From DATFVA01 sp963745945 (GTDB lineage: Bacteria; Bacteroidota; Ignavibacteria; Ignavibacteriales; Ignavibacteriaceae), in the NCBI GenBank assembly GCA_963745945.1, contig CAVUZG010000009.1:62001-126000 (forward strand): DNA of 64,000 nucleotides, written 5' to 3'. The notes under the pieces are model-generated. The model was not told the DNA's origin. It made no database searches and worked only from the letters and a program-made list of their open reading frames with translations. Of the stretch, positions 18,087 to 27,130 are shown one piece after another (within the stretch, counting starts at the first letter, position 1; the number at the start of each line of letters is the position of its first letter). The translations under genes were made by a program, and so were the position numbers.

Positions 18087-18956
18087 ATGGCTAAAAGCAA
18101 ACCTGTATTAAAGGCTTATGAAAACCTGGACTTTCTAAATTCCTCCGATGCACGTATTTTAAGAATACTTTCAGAGTTTCTTGAACCCAAGGCAAAATTC
18201 AGAAAACACAAAATTGTTGATACAATAGTTTTCTTCGGATCAGCCAGGTTAATGTCAAAGAAAACTTCGTTGGCAGCCCTAAATAAATTTAAAACCATAA
18301 ATCCAAAATACACTACTAATGAAAAACTGGCTGAAGGTCTTAGAAACGCCCAGCACAAGGTAAGAATGTCCCGTTATTACGAAGATGCTGTAGAACTATC
18401 ACGTAGATTAACAGAATGGTCGTTAAATCTCGATACTTCTGGCAACAGATTTATTATCTGTACGGGTGGGGGACCGGGAATAATGGAAGCTGCAAACAAA
18501 GGAGCTAAACTTGCTGGTGGTTATTCAGTCGGATTAAATATCAGCATACCATTCGAACAATTCGTGAACAAATATGTTAATCCTGAATTAAGATTCGAAT
18601 TCCATTATTTTTTTATGAGAAAATTCTGGTTTGCTTATCTTGCAAAAGCCCTTGTTGTTTTCCCCGGTGGTTTTGGAACAATGGATGAATTTTTTGAAAT
18701 TCTAACCTTGATTCAAACGGATAAAATTAAAAAGAAAATGCTTCTGATTGTTTACGATGAAAAATACTGGAAAAACATAATTAATTTTGATGGGTTGGTT
18801 GCTAACGCGGTTATTAGTCCCGAAGATATTAACTTGTTTTCATTTTGCAACGATATAGATGAAGCATTTAAACAGATAACGAAACACTTTGAAAAATATT
18901 ATCTGAAGAAAGAAGATGAAAAGAGGGAAGAAGAACCAAAAATTCAATTAAAATAA
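18087..18956 (+). CDS. LOG-family (TIGR00730-like) nucleotide-processing protein
   Basis: The family signature is present twice over: GGGPGIMEAANKGA around residue 133 and PGGFGTMDEFFE near residue 192 (PGGxGTxxE). Related enzymes are cytokinin-activating phosphoribohydrolases (LOG) or the nucleosidase PpnN. They are often mislabelled lysine decarboxylases. The 289-residue length includes an N-terminal extension of about 80 residues not found in short LOG proteins. The C-terminal 25 residues are charged. Preferred substrate unknown. SD AAGGAAG precedes ATG 18087. Confidence 0.87.
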   Translation: MAKSKPVLKAYENLDFLNSSDARILRILSEFLEPKAKFRKHKIVDTIVFFGSARLMSKKTSLAALNKFKTINPKYTTNEKLAEGLRNAQHKVRMSRYYEDAVELSRRLTEWSLNLDTSGNRFIICTGGGPGIMEAANKGAKLAGGYSVGLNISIPFEQFVNKYVNPELRFEFHYFFMRKFWFAYLAKALVVFPGGFGTMDEFFEILTLIQTDKIKKKMLLIVYDEKYWKNIINFDGLVANAVISPEDINLFSFCNDIDEAFKQITKHFEKYYLKKEDEKREEEPKIQLK

Positions 18957-18958
18957 AT

Positions 18959-18990
18959 CAAAAAAAACCTCTCCAAGTAGTGGAGAGGTT
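18959..18990 (-). terminator. Intrinsic terminator after rpsU (minus strand)
   Basis: A perfect 10-bp stem (AACCTCTCCA/TGGAGAGGTT, 5-base loop) is followed on the minus strand by a run of seven or more T. It may also stop the convergent LOG-family transcript. Confidence 0.9.
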
Positions 18991-19023
18991 CATTAAATAA
19001 CAGTCAACCTATTTTAGGACGAC

Positions 19024-19215
19024 TCATTCCATAGAATCAGTTCTATGAGCACGTCTTGCGGCTTTAAGTCGTTCCATTCTTCGTTTAATCGAAGGTTTAA
19101 CAAAAAAGGTTCTTTTCTTAAATTCTTTTAACACACCGGATCTTTCGTATTTCTTTTTGAACCTTCTTAATGCTTTATCAATTGATTCATTTTCGCCTAC
19201 TGTAATGCCAACCAA
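19024..19215 (-). CDS. rpsU: 30S ribosomal protein S21
   Basis: The 63-residue, strongly basic protein matches S21 throughout: GITVGENESIDKALRRFKKK, then the RRMERLKAARR C-terminal helix. S21 sits near the platform of the small subunit beside the anti-SD end of 16S rRNA. The start codon is TTG (19215-19213), preceded by an AGAGGTGA ribosome site. It lies about 30 bases downstream of the zinc-ribbon protein gene on the same strand and is closed by the terminator at 18959-18990. Confidence 0.96.
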   Translation of the reverse strand: MVGITVGENESIDKALRRFKKKYERSGVLKEFKKRTFFVKPSIKRRMERLKAARRAHRTDSME

Positions 19216-19244
19216 ATTATTTCACCTCTCTTTTTAATGGTTAT

Positions 19245-19628
19245 TTAACTAGATATTGATTCAATTAATTTTTTATTTCCTGATTTCTGAAATTCTACTG
19301 TAATTGAACTCTGTCCGTTTGAAAGAACATCTTTTCCAACTACTTTGCCAAAATCATCCCAGTTTTTATGATAAATTGATTCACCAACCGTGAATGATTT
19401 TGTAGGTGCATAAACAGTGCAATCTTCATTTTCAATTCCTTCCAAAGAAGGTTTTGTTTCTTTCACATCTTCGTGAAGATCTATCACCATAGTCTGCTTG
19501 CATTTTTTGCATTTAGCCCATCGTTTATTTTCACTATCTTCATTTAAAGAAACTTCTCCAAGAAGTTCCATTTTCCTGACCGTATTACAAACTCCGCAAA
19601 AAGCCTCAACATTTTTAACTCTTGCCAT
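19245..19628 (-). CDS. Small zinc-ribbon protein with UvrD-C/CarD-like C-terminal domain
   Basis: The 127-residue protein starts with two Cys pairs (C11xxC14 and C40xxC43) expected to bind zinc. Residues 75-127 (FTVGESIYHKNWDDFGKVVG, then a strand ending VEFQKSGNKKLIES) resemble the Tudor/SH3-like module at the C-terminus of UvrD/PcrA helicases and in CarD-type RNA polymerase binders. It probably contacts nucleic acid or RNA polymerase; this is inference from fold-like pattern. It is upstream of rpsU in the same direction, which fits a role in transcription or translation. Confidence 0.75.
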   Translation of the reverse strand: MARVKNVEAFCGVCNTVRKMELLGEVSLNEDSENKRWAKCKKCKQTMVIDLHEDVKETKPSLEGIENEDCTVYAPTKSFTVGESIYHKNWDDFGKVVGKDVLSNGQSSITVEFQKSGNKKLIESISS

Positions 19629-19702
19629 TTTATAACCTTTTTAAACTTGCAGACAATAAATATATTAAAAGAAGGGAGGAGAATCAAGAAATAAATAGCT
19701 TC

Positions 19703-20161
19703 CTACTTCTCATTTTCAGTAGGGGTGATCACTAAAACAGGGCATTTTGCGTATCTGATAACCTTTTCCGCAACACTGCCTATAAGTGTGTGCAAAATTC
19801 CGGTTCTACCATGGGTGGCAATAACAATTAAATCGATATGGTTTTTTTCACAATAATCAATTATAATTTCGAAATCAATTCCTTTTTGTATTACGGGTAT
19901 TATTTCAACTGAACTATCCTTATTTATTTTCCCCAAAGCATTTTTAAGTGAAATCTGAGCATCCTCATTAATTGATTTAATTATTTTTTCCTCCGAAAGA
20001 TCAAGTGAGCGGATTGCCAGAATGGGAGGAGTTTTTTCCAATACATTTAAAAAATGAATCCTGGCATTATATTGCTTCGCAATATCTATGGCATATCTGG
20101 CTGCTGAAAGCGACAAAGTGCTGAAATCGGTAGGTAACAAAATATTTTTAATATTAAACAT
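19703..20161 (-). CDS. Universal stress protein (UspA family)
   Basis: The chosen start ATG 20161 gives MFNIKNILLPTDFS, the standard Usp opening. A TTG at 20188 would add nine residues and overlap the upstream gene. The nucleotide-binding signature GRTGILHTLIGS followed by EKVIRYAKCPVLVI marks the ATP-binding (UspFG/MJ0577-like) branch. The length of 152 residues is normal for one domain. It follows the anti-sigma gene by a few bases, so it probably belongs to the ECF sigma operon. Confidence 0.92.
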   Translation of the reverse strand: MFNIKNILLPTDFSTLSLSAARYAIDIAKQYNARIHFLNVLEKTPPILAIRSLDLSEEKIIKSINEDAQISLKNALGKINKDSSVEIIPVIQKGIDFEIIIDYCEKNHIDLIVIATHGRTGILHTLIGSVAEKVIRYAKCPVLVITPTENEK

Positions 20162-20172
20162 GATGTGTCTCT

Positions 20173-21015
20173 TTAGTTTATTTGACAAAGATTATTTTCA
20201 ATTTCATCCTTTGAACCGTTTGAAACTACTGCAAGTATGTTTTTATTTAACTTAGTCATAAGAGTGACCCTCCCGTTTTCAGTTGATTCATAACAATTCC
20301 CGGAATCAAGATATGATATCAAATCTTTGGTAAGGGTTAGAAATTTAAATTTTTTAATATCTTCTTCGTCAACCTGGAAAAGATAAACAAGCTTTCCGTT
20401 CTCTGTTGAATACACATGATGTGCAAACTTTTTTCCATGATCTTCTGAAACAACTGCCCCTATTAATTTCCAGCCGTTAATCTCGGGAATATACGTTGGG
20501 TATGAAACACCCTGTTCTTTAAAAAATTTTTTTATTTTTTCAGGATTATCAGAAGCGATTTGTGGTGTAAGTTTACCTGTAAGAATATTTTCAAAATTTT
20601 GTCCTGCCTGAATGAACATATTATTGCTTCCGCTTTGTTCCAGAACAAAATTTTTATATTCGGGTTGGGGGGTACGATTAAGAATAATCAGAATTACAGC
20701 CAATACTAAAACAATGGAGCTGCCCCATGCAACTAAAGGACGGGAAACAAAAATTTCAGGAAGAAAATTAAAAACGAATCCTGATTTATATTCAGGTGAA
20801 ATTTTTCGTTCGAGTTTTTTTCTAACTTTTGCCGGGGCGGGGGATATCTTTAATCTTTCGGATACCAGAGTTTTAATTGATCTCTGAATATTGTATTCAA
20901 ATTGTAGTTCAGGATTATTCTCTATTTTGACTCTGAGTTTATTTTCTTCGGCTGAATCTTTTATTTCCCCATCTACGAGTGCAGCTATGTAATATAATTC
21001 GCGGTTCTCCTTCAT
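20173..21015 (-). CDS. Putative anti-sigma factor, single-pass membrane protein
   Basis: It lies 4 bases after the ECF sigma gene. Residues 1-90 are helical and polar (MKENRELYYIAALVDGEI opening), as in anti-sigma domains, but lack the HxxxCxxC zinc motif. One transmembrane helix lies at about residues 93-113 (WGSSIVLVLAVILIILN). The remaining 165 residues would be periplasmic and include a region reminiscent of MucB/RseB-like or DUF4367 sensor domains (YPTYIPEINGWKLIGAVV). It likely holds the sigma factor at the membrane until an envelope signal arrives. The role is inferred from position and topology. Confidence 0.82.
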   Translation of the reverse strand: MKENRELYYIAALVDGEIKDSAEENKLRVKIENNPELQFEYNIQRSIKTLVSERLKISPAPAKVRKKLERKISPEYKSGFVFNFLPEIFVSRPLVAWGSSIVLVLAVILIILNRTPQPEYKNFVLEQSGSNNMFIQAGQNFENILTGKLTPQIASDNPEKIKKFFKEQGVSYPTYIPEINGWKLIGAVVSEDHGKKFAHHVYSTENGKLVYLFQVDEEDIKKFKFLTLTKDLISYLDSGNCYESTENGRVTLMTKLNKNILAVVSNGSKDEIENNLCQIN

Positions 21016-21019
21016 AATT

Positions 21020-21631
21020 TCACTCGTTCACATTTTCATCTTTATCAACGTAACCTTTGTCAGCGGCATAATTATATAATTTTGTAAACAACATTTTTCT
21101 TGCTCTATGAATTCTCGATCTGACAGTGCCTACCGGAATATCTATAAAATCTGCTATCTCATCATAAGTAAATCCCTCGATATCACATAAAATTATTACT
21201 GTTCTGAAATCTTCGGGTAAGGCAGCAATTGCATTTGATAATTCATCATCAAGCAGATTGTCATACATTTCTTTTTCAAGATGTGCACTGTCTGTAGAAG
21301 AAGGTTTAATATTTTCATAAAAATTTTCCACTTCTTCATAATCAATTTTATCCGGTTCTTTTGAGGACTTTCTGTATGTATTAATATAGGTGTTTTTCAT
21401 AATTCTGAACAACCAGGCCTTACAATTAGTTCCCCTCTCAAACTTATCGAAGAATCTGAAGGCTTTAAGGTAAGTCTCCTGAACAAGATCATCAGCCTCA
21501 TCACTGTCACCGGTCATCCTAAGCGCAAAATTGTACAGAGCATCCATATGTGGAATTGCTTCCTTTTCAAAATCAGTATAAAGCTGATTTTGTTCATTTA
21601 TTATTGCCAGAAGAATTGGAAACGGAAACAT
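21020..21631 (-). CDS. ECF-type RNA polymerase sigma factor
   Basis: Region 2 is clear (DEADDLVQETYLKAFRFFDKF, then CKAWLFRIMKNTYIN) and region 4 is a helix-turn-helix (LPEDFRTVIILCDIEG, then IPVGTVRSRIHRARK). Region 3 is absent, as expected for an ECF sigma factor. At 203 residues its length is typical. It is followed by a membrane anti-sigma candidate and a universal stress protein, suggesting a stress-response operon. Only one ATG is available upstream (21631), giving a short hydrophobic lead-in of ten residues. Confidence 0.95.
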   Translation of the reverse strand: MFPFPILLAIINEQNQLYTDFEKEAIPHMDALYNFALRMTGDSDEADDLVQETYLKAFRFFDKFERGTNCKAWLFRIMKNTYINTYRKSSKEPDKIDYEEVENFYENIKPSSTDSAHLEKEMYDNLLDDELSNAIAALPEDFRTVIILCDIEGFTYDEIADFIDIPVGTVRSRIHRARKMLFTKLYNYAADKGYVDKDENVNE

Positions 21632-21707
21632 AATAATTACTTAATGATTAAATGGCTGTTCATTACCTTGAAATATTTATTTTAAAATTAAGCTAATTAT
21701 ATAACAA

Positions 21708-23120
21708 TTACCTTAAAACTTCACCATTAACATTATCCAATTGAGGATCATTTAAATCTATTAGAAACCCATTAACTATAACAAATTCTATAACATCATT
21801 TTTTTTGATATAAAAATTTGCCGGTCCGTCAACATTAATCCGGGATACATTTTCATACCCTGAACAGATAATATTAACCGGATATTTAGTAAAATCTTCC
21901 GTTACAGCAAAATCTACTAATACATTAGTATAGCCACCTGAGAATAAATCAATAAAATTGAGATTTGATAATTCATGAAATGATGATATTTTTTTCTCAT
22001 ATGTTTTCCCGATTTCTATTTGCATCCCTTTCATATCATAATCCTCATAACCCTTAAAAATAGAAAGATCACCAATATCTGCTACTTTACCAATCTGGTA
22101 AAACGATCTGGCTGAATCTTTATTAATTTCGGTTCTGTTTATTCCTATATCAATCAAAATATTATGACTATCAATTTTATAATTCAGATTCCTGAGGATC
22201 AGGTTCATCATTGTGTCTTTTTCATTAAAAGGAATTTTATCGTAAGTACCCGGGTTTTCCTGCTCGTAGTCTTTTTCTGCAATACTCTTAAATGAAGCAA
22301 GAAGAATTATAAAATTCAACTTCCTTAAAAATTGTTTCTCCGGGTCATCTTTCCATCCACCGGACTCAATTAGTATTGTGCTTGTTCCCCGGGCTTGAAA
22401 GTTATCGCCGAAAGCACGCGGTTCAAAATCATCAGAATATTTACCTATGTGTCCGGGAATAAAATCATCCAAAATTGTTTTTAATTGTCCTATCAATTGC
22501 ATGGATTTTTTTCTTACAGGATTTACAGCTTTATCATAATTTGTTGCCGGAGCCAAAAATGAAATAGCTGCAGATTTAAGATTCCTTCCCGCACAGTAAT
22601 AAATACTTTGATCATGAAGATTAAATCCAAAATCTGCTCTGATTGAATTAAAAGTATCATTGAGTATTTTGCCTTCAGGAGTCTGCAGTTTTATTGCATC
22701 TCTGTTTAAATCGATCTGAAAAGCATTTCTCCTCTCAAATACCTCAGCGCCGTCCGGATTTACCATCGGGAGAAAATAGATGGTAAGTTTTTTTAAGATA
22801 GATTCTTTAAAATCTTCAAATTGATTTTCCATTGAGAAAAAATTTAATATATCGAACAGTGCCATTGTAGCAGTAGATTCATCCCCATGCATCTGAGACC
22901 AGAGAAAAACTTTTATTTTACCTGTGCCAATTGAGACTAAATAGATTTCACGTTTCTGTGCAGACTCGCCCAATTCTTTTACAGAAAACAACTTATTGTC
23001 TTTGAGCTTTTCAATTAAAGATTTTATCTCTGAATGTTTAAACCTTCTGTGACGGAGTGATTTCTCACGGAAAATTTCATAAGTAGTTTCAAGTTGATTA
23101 GTAAATTCTTTGTACGGCAC
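21708..23120 (-). CDS. M14-family zinc carboxypeptidase
   Basis: The metal-binding set of M14 is visible: His78 and Glu81 in SQMHGDEST and His169 in FGFNLHDQS. The substrate-binding Asn-Arg region is in LNRDA and the catalytic Glu lies in STILIESGGW. No signal peptide is seen, so it may be cytoplasmic or exported by another route. The N-terminal 370 residues are the peptidase; the last 100 residues form an added beta-rich domain. Substrate unknown. It is separated from the sigma operon by about 75 bases. Confidence 0.9.
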   Translation of the reverse strand: MPYKEFTNQLETTYEIFREKSLRHRRFKHSEIKSLIEKLKDNKLFSVKELGESAQKREIYLVSIGTGKIKVFLWSQMHGDESTATMALFDILNFFSMENQFEDFKESILKKLTIYFLPMVNPDGAEVFERRNAFQIDLNRDAIKLQTPEGKILNDTFNSIRADFGFNLHDQSIYYCAGRNLKSAAISFLAPATNYDKAVNPVRKKSMQLIGQLKTILDDFIPGHIGKYSDDFEPRAFGDNFQARGTSTILIESGGWKDDPEKQFLRKLNFIILLASFKSIAEKDYEQENPGTYDKIPFNEKDTMMNLILRNLNYKIDSHNILIDIGINRTEINKDSARSFYQIGKVADIGDLSIFKGYEDYDMKGMQIEIGKTYEKKISSFHELSNLNFIDLFSGGYTNVLVDFAVTEDFTKYPVNIICSGYENVSRINVDGPANFYIKKNDVIEFVIVNGFLIDLNDPQLDNVNGEVLR

Positions 23121-23234
23121 GATTTAATAGTATTTATAAAATGTTATTAAAAAAGTAATTGATCACCTTATTTGTAATTTAACTATAACATTATTTATTT
23201 ACTAAAAGTATATATATGTTTAATGGAGATTAAA

Positions 23235-23786
23235 ATGGCTACTAAAAATTTAAAAATAGGATCAGTATTACCGGATTTTAAACTTATAGGTACAGATGAA
23301 AAATGGTATTCTACTGCTGATTACAACAAAAAAATTCTTGTAATTATTTTCAGTTGTAATCATTGTCCTTATGTACAGGCATATGAAGAAAGAATTAAAG
23401 AAATTCAACTGGAATTTGGAAACAAAGGGATTCAGATTTTTGCAATAAATTCAAATGATGAGTCAGGATACCCGGAAGATTCATTTGATAATATGAAGAA
23501 AAGAGCCGAGGATAAAAATTTTAATTTTCCTTATTTAAGAGATGAGAATCAATCGGTTGCCGTAAAATTTGATGCAACACATACACCCGAGGTATTTTTA
23601 TTCGATGTTAACAGAAAACTCGCGTACCATGGAAAAATTGACGATAACTGGAAGGAACCTGAAAGAGTTAAATCGCATTACTTGAAAGATGCGATAACAG
23701 AATTACTAATGGGAGAAGAAATATCTGTTCCTGAAACATTTTCAATAGGATGCACAATCAAATGGAAAAAATCCGGTAACTCTTAA
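23235..23786 (+). CDS. Thioredoxin-fold redoxin (AhpC/TSA-like)
   Basis: The chosen ATG 23235 has the SD GGAG seven bases upstream; the in-frame ATG at 23223 contains that SD and is less likely. The 183-residue protein has the redoxin pattern LKIGSVLPDFKLIGTDEKWY. An active site CNHCPY follows (CxxC), then the cis-proline region THTPEVFLFD. It probably acts as a thiol-disulfide oxidoreductase or peroxidase in the cytosol, since no signal peptide is present. The stop overlaps the convergent DUF2461 gene by 4 bases. Confidence 0.9.
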   Translation: MATKNLKIGSVLPDFKLIGTDEKWYSTADYNKKILVIIFSCNHCPYVQAYEERIKEIQLEFGNKGIQIFAINSNDESGYPEDSFDNMKKRAEDKNFNFPYLRDENQSVAVKFDATHTPEVFLFDVNRKLAYHGKIDDNWKEPERVKSHYLKDAITELLMGEEISVPETFSIGCTIKWKKSGNS

Positions 23787-24511
23787 ACCGGAACTCCCAT
23801 TCTTTCTTCAAACTCATGTAGAAGTTTTAGAGGCTGTGGAGAAATAGCAAAGCTATAAAGCGGGTAAAGTGCTGCGTAATGTCTAATGAGATGTGTTACA
23901 ATATTTTTCGAATAAAGCAGTTTATTTTTTAAAGGAATTTCTTTTTCGAGTAGAATGTATTTATTCGTTTTCATTAAATCGAAATGTTTTTCAGCATTAA
24001 ATTTTTTCTGAACAAGCTGAGGAGTTTTCTTAAACTCGTGAAAATCGTAAACTCTGTTAAGTTTATAATTATCAAATACTTTAATTATTTCTTTTGAATA
24101 TTTTACCAGGTTTTCTGAAAAATAAAGTTCATTACCTTTTTCTGCGTTAAAGAATATCCCGAAATCTGCACCGTTCTTATCAAAATAGAGATAGAATTCA
24201 CTATCCATTTTAAATCTTCCAAAGTGAATTAAGAAATAATTTTTGTAAGGCGCATCTTTTGAAAACCGCATATCCTTATTAATTCTCATTAGTGTTTTAT
24301 TGAATTTAGGTTCAGTTCGTATGGCTGGATTTAATTGGGTAAAAAATTGTCCAATTGCAGAAACGAATGATTTTGCCGGAAGTACCACACTTTCCTGGTA
24401 TCTCTCCCGGTTTTTACCAAACCATAATGTATTGTTATTTTTTTCGAGTTCACCTAAAAAAGAAAATATGTCTCTATTGAATCCCTTGAAAGGAGGGATG
24501 GTAATACTCAA
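23783..24511 (-). CDS. DUF2461 (TIGR02453) family protein
   Basis: The sequence begins with the family hallmark FKGFNRDIFSFLGELEKNN followed by TLWFGKNRERYQESV. It continues through RINKDMRFSKDAPYKNYF, all conserved in DUF2461. The length of 242 residues is normal. Its biochemical function is not established. Its ATG overlaps the stop of the upstream beta-barrel gene by 4 bases, so the two are translationally coupled. Confidence 0.88.
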   Translation of the reverse strand: MSITIPPFKGFNRDIFSFLGELEKNNNTLWFGKNRERYQESVVLPAKSFVSAIGQFFTQLNPAIRTEPKFNKTLMRINKDMRFSKDAPYKNYFLIHFGRFKMDSEFYLYFDKNGADFGIFFNAEKGNELYFSENLVKYSKEIIKVFDNYKLNRVYDFHEFKKTPQLVQKKFNAEKHFDLMKTNKYILLEKEIPLKNKLLYSKNIVTHLIRHYAALYPLYSFAISPQPLKLLHEFEERMGVPV

Positions 24512-25152
24512 TACATCATTCCTATATTTATTGTTAAGAAAAAACCACCGATGGTTTTTTTGTATCTGCCTTCAAGACTTTCAACGCCTTTATCAAAGAA
24601 TTGAACAATGTAATACCTGACATTTATCCCAACAAGATTACTTTTATCAAGTCCGAAGTTTGCCCCAAATCCAAAATATCCTCCAGCTGCAAACTTTAAT
24701 CTTGCATCGCCAAAGGAATTAAAAAATTCTTTTTCATAGGGGGTTGTAATCACCATTGTTGGTCCGATACCTGCATTCAGGTAAGGTCTGAGATTATCAT
24801 AAATAACATTTTCGAATAACCGGTACTGAACACCAAAATTTAAAGGAACCATGAAAACACGATTCTTTTTCCCTATAGTATAAGTGTTGCCGTAATAATC
24901 AACATATTCAAATTCCCGTTCATCTTTTGCTTCTGAAAATGAAATATCCGTGAACGCCGTTATCTTTTGAGAAAGTTGTCGTCTGTAAAAACCACCAAAT
25001 CCAAATCCTCCTTCGCTGAACATAATATCAAGACCGAGAGTATTATTAGGGAATACCTCCGGTTTTTTCTCCGGGGCTAGTTCGCCGATCTCCTGTGCAT
25101 TTACATTTAACAGGGGAATAACTATTATTGCCGCTAACAATAATTTTTTCAT
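24508..25152 (-). CDS. Outer-membrane beta-barrel protein
   Basis: A signal peptide (MKKLLLAAIIVIPLLNVNAQ) is followed by alternating amphipathic strands rich in Gly and aromatics (GFGFGGFYRRQLSQKITAF, then LRPYLNAGIGPTMVI). It ends in a strand with a final aromatic (NIGMMY), the pattern of small OmpA/OprG-like barrels. The size (214 residues) fits an eight-stranded barrel. Ligand and role are unknown. It is co-transcribed with the DUF2461 gene. Confidence 0.82.
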   Translation of the reverse strand: MKKLLLAAIIVIPLLNVNAQEIGELAPEKKPEVFPNNTLGLDIMFSEGGFGFGGFYRRQLSQKITAFTDISFSEAKDEREFEYVDYYGNTYTIGKKNRVFMVPLNFGVQYRLFENVIYDNLRPYLNAGIGPTMVITTPYEKEFFNSFGDARLKFAAGGYFGFGANFGLDKSNLVGINVRYYIVQFFDKGVESLEGRYKKTIGGFFLTINIGMMY

Positions 25153-25223
25153 AATAATTTCTTTTTTTTCTTCAAAATTAATGAAGTCTGTGTCAATATC
25201 AACATCTTATTTTATAACTATTT

Positions 25224-25820
25224 ATGTTTCCAACTGATGCCGCATCCTTTTGGGATGAAAAATATCTTAATAACGAAGACCGATGGGATATGAAAACACC
25301 CACCCCGGTGTTTGAAAATCTTATTGTATCGCAACAATTTATTAAACCGGGTAAAATATTAATTTTGGGTTGCGGTAAAGGATACGATGCTATACTTGCA
25401 GCAAAAAAAGGATTTGATGTCTATGCTGTTGATTTTTCAATAGAGGCAATCAAGTTTGCAAAAAAAATGGCAGAGGAGGAAAATCTAAAAATTAATTTTC
25501 TTTTATACGATATTTTTGATCTTGATTCAATTTATAAAAATCAGTTTGATTACATTTATGATTATGTAACTTATTGTGCAATAAATCCGGAAAGACGAAA
25601 AGAATATGCGGCAAAAATTTCAAATCTATTAAAGCAGAACGGAAAACTTGTTGCATTGCTTTTCCCTGTTGAAGAAAGAGGAGGAGGTCCGCCGTATCGC
25701 TGTGGACGTTCAGGAATTTTACAGTTTATTTTCACCGCATCTCCAATTAAAGTTTTCATCAAACAGAATCAATTCTATAAAACCCAGGATGGGGAAGAGA
25801 AGTTCTCCAGATTTATATAA
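25224..25820 (+). CDS. SAM-dependent methyltransferase, thiopurine methyltransferase-like
   Basis: The start FPTDAASFWDEKYLNNEDRWD and the SAM site ILILGCGKGYDAILAAKKG followed by VYAVDFS match class I methyltransferases of the TPMT branch. The motif CAINPERRKEY further on also belongs to that family. Bacterial TPMT-like proteins methylate small thiol, selenium or other nucleophiles; the substrate here is not known. It is the first gene of a run with the CYTH and AddB-like genes (21 bases, then a 4-base overlap). Confidence 0.87.
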   Translation: MFPTDAASFWDEKYLNNEDRWDMKTPTPVFENLIVSQQFIKPGKILILGCGKGYDAILAAKKGFDVYAVDFSIEAIKFAKKMAEEENLKINFLLYDIFDLDSIYKNQFDYIYDYVTYCAINPERRKEYAAKISNLLKQNGKLVALLFPVEERGGGPPYRCGRSGILQFIFTASPIKVFIKQNQFYKTQDGEEKFSRFI

Positions 25821-25841
25821 ATAAGGGAATTCATAAATCAG

Positions 25842-26351
25842 ATGCCGACAAATCTTGAACTAAAAATTAAAATTGACAACCTTTCTGAAGTGCTTGGGAG
25901 AGTTAAATTAATAGATGCTAACTACATTGGTGAACTTAATCAGGTTGATATCTATTATAAAATTAATAATAGATTGTTAAAATTAAGACTTGAAAATGGA
26001 AGCCAGACGATGATTAAATACATTAGAAATGAAACGCAAGGCGATCGTTGGTCGGATTATCAGTTGATTTCATTGGAGAAAAATGATGCAAGAGAATATT
26101 TTAAAGATATTCTTGAAGTAGAGACTATAGTTGAAAAACAACGTCTTCTTTATTTATTCGATAATACAAGAATTCATATTGATATTGTCAAAGATCTGGG
26201 TTCTTTTCTTGAGCTTGAAACTCTCGTTGTAAAAGGTAAAAAGGATGCAGCACAAAGATTTGAGGAAATAATTGGTTTACTTTCACTTAATAAAGAAGAT
26301 GAAATAAGAAAATCATATCGTGACCTTATGCTGGAGAAGACGGGCACATGA
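25842..26351 (+). CDS. CYTH-domain protein (class IV adenylate cyclase/thiamine-triphosphatase superfamily)
   Basis: The N-terminal LELKIKI is a variant of the ExExK signature. Further charged strands of the triphosphate tunnel are visible (LLKLRLENG, MIKYIRNE, RIHIDIVKDLGSFLELET). The LGSFLELE segment is characteristic of class IV cyclase-like members. It probably binds a triphosphorylated or polyphosphate substrate. Which reaction it performs cannot be told. The stop overlaps the start of the AddB-like frame by 4 bases (ATGA). Confidence 0.86.
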   Translation: MPTNLELKIKIDNLSEVLGRVKLIDANYIGELNQVDIYYKINNRLLKLRLENGSQTMIKYIRNETQGDRWSDYQLISLEKNDAREYFKDILEVETIVEKQRLLYLFDNTRIHIDIVKDLGSFLELETLVVKGKKDAAQRFEEIIGLLSLNKEDEIRKSYRDLMLEKTGT

Positions 26352-27130
26352 TTTTAACCAGGACTGACAGAAAAGAATTAGATGTCGATTTTGAAATAAA
26401 CCTTAAAACTCAGCAGCGTAAACTTGATTCATTATTAATGATTGTCCCGACTAACAGGAGAATCAGGGCGCTTATGAGGGAACTGATTTCCAATTCGCCA
26501 GGCAAAGTAACCGGAAAACTAAATCTTGAAACTATCGGATCAATTTCTTCCAAACTGTTATTTAAAAGTGATTCTGTTAAACCGAATATTCTGACTGATG
26601 CAGCTGCTTCCATTATTTTAAAGCAGAGTTTTGCCGAGGTGAATCTGAATTATTTCTCAAACTATAATGATGAAATTCCATCAGGCACAATAGAGAGAAT
26701 AAGAAATGTTATCTCTGAATATAAAAGACACGGAATTGTTCCGGATAAATTAAGGAGTGAAGCAGAAGAATTAACAGGTTCTGAAAAAAACAAAACGTAT
26801 GATATCGCGAATGTGTTTGAGACATATCAAAATAAAATTGTTTCATTAGGATTAAAAGAAACAGGAGATGTTTATTCTTCGTTAATTGAACTGGAGGGGA
26901 ATAAATTTTATGATCATTTTTCTTTTTTGTATCCAAAGATTGATCTGATAATAATAATGGGATTTGATGAATTCACTCTTCCCGAAGTTGAAATAATCAA
27001 TAAATTAGCCCAGGTGAACAAATCTGAACTTTTCCTAAGTTTTGATTATTACCGTTATAATCCACTTATATTTTCACATCTCGATCAGTGCTATGAAAAT
27101 CTTGTTTCAAAGGGGTTTAAAAGAAATTAA
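26348..27130 (+). CDS. AddB-like nuclease, N-terminal fragment (frameshifted gene)
   Basis: This 260-codon frame holds the helicase-like N-terminal part of an AddB/RecB-family exonuclease: MIVPTNRRIRALMRELI resembles the degenerate Walker region of AddB, and LIIIMGFDEFTLPE the following Walker-B-like strand. It stops at 27128-27130, while the homologous sequence continues directly in the +1 frame: KGFK here joins EINDKS there. One surplus base in GGGG (27112-27115) or AAAA (27119-27122) would explain it. Either the gene is broken, the base is a sequencing error, or a +1 ribosomal shift joins the parts. Confidence 0.75.
   Translation: MILTRTDRKELDVDFEINLKTQQRKLDSLLMIVPTNRRIRALMRELISNSPGKVTGKLNLETIGSISSKLLFKSDSVKPNILTDAAASIILKQSFAEVNLNYFSNYNDEIPSGTIERIRNVISEYKRHGIVPDKLRSEAEELTGSEKNKTYDIANVFETYQNKIVSLGLKETGDVYSSLIELEGNKFYDHFSFLYPKIDLIIIMGFDEFTLPEVEIINKLAQVNKSELFLSFDYYRYNPLIFSHLDQCYENLVSKGFKRN

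Noticed and set aside
27042..27092. Independent start of the C-terminal AddB-like part
   Set aside because: These codons overlap the conserved N-terminal fragment in another frame and give a hydrophobic sequence unlike the family.
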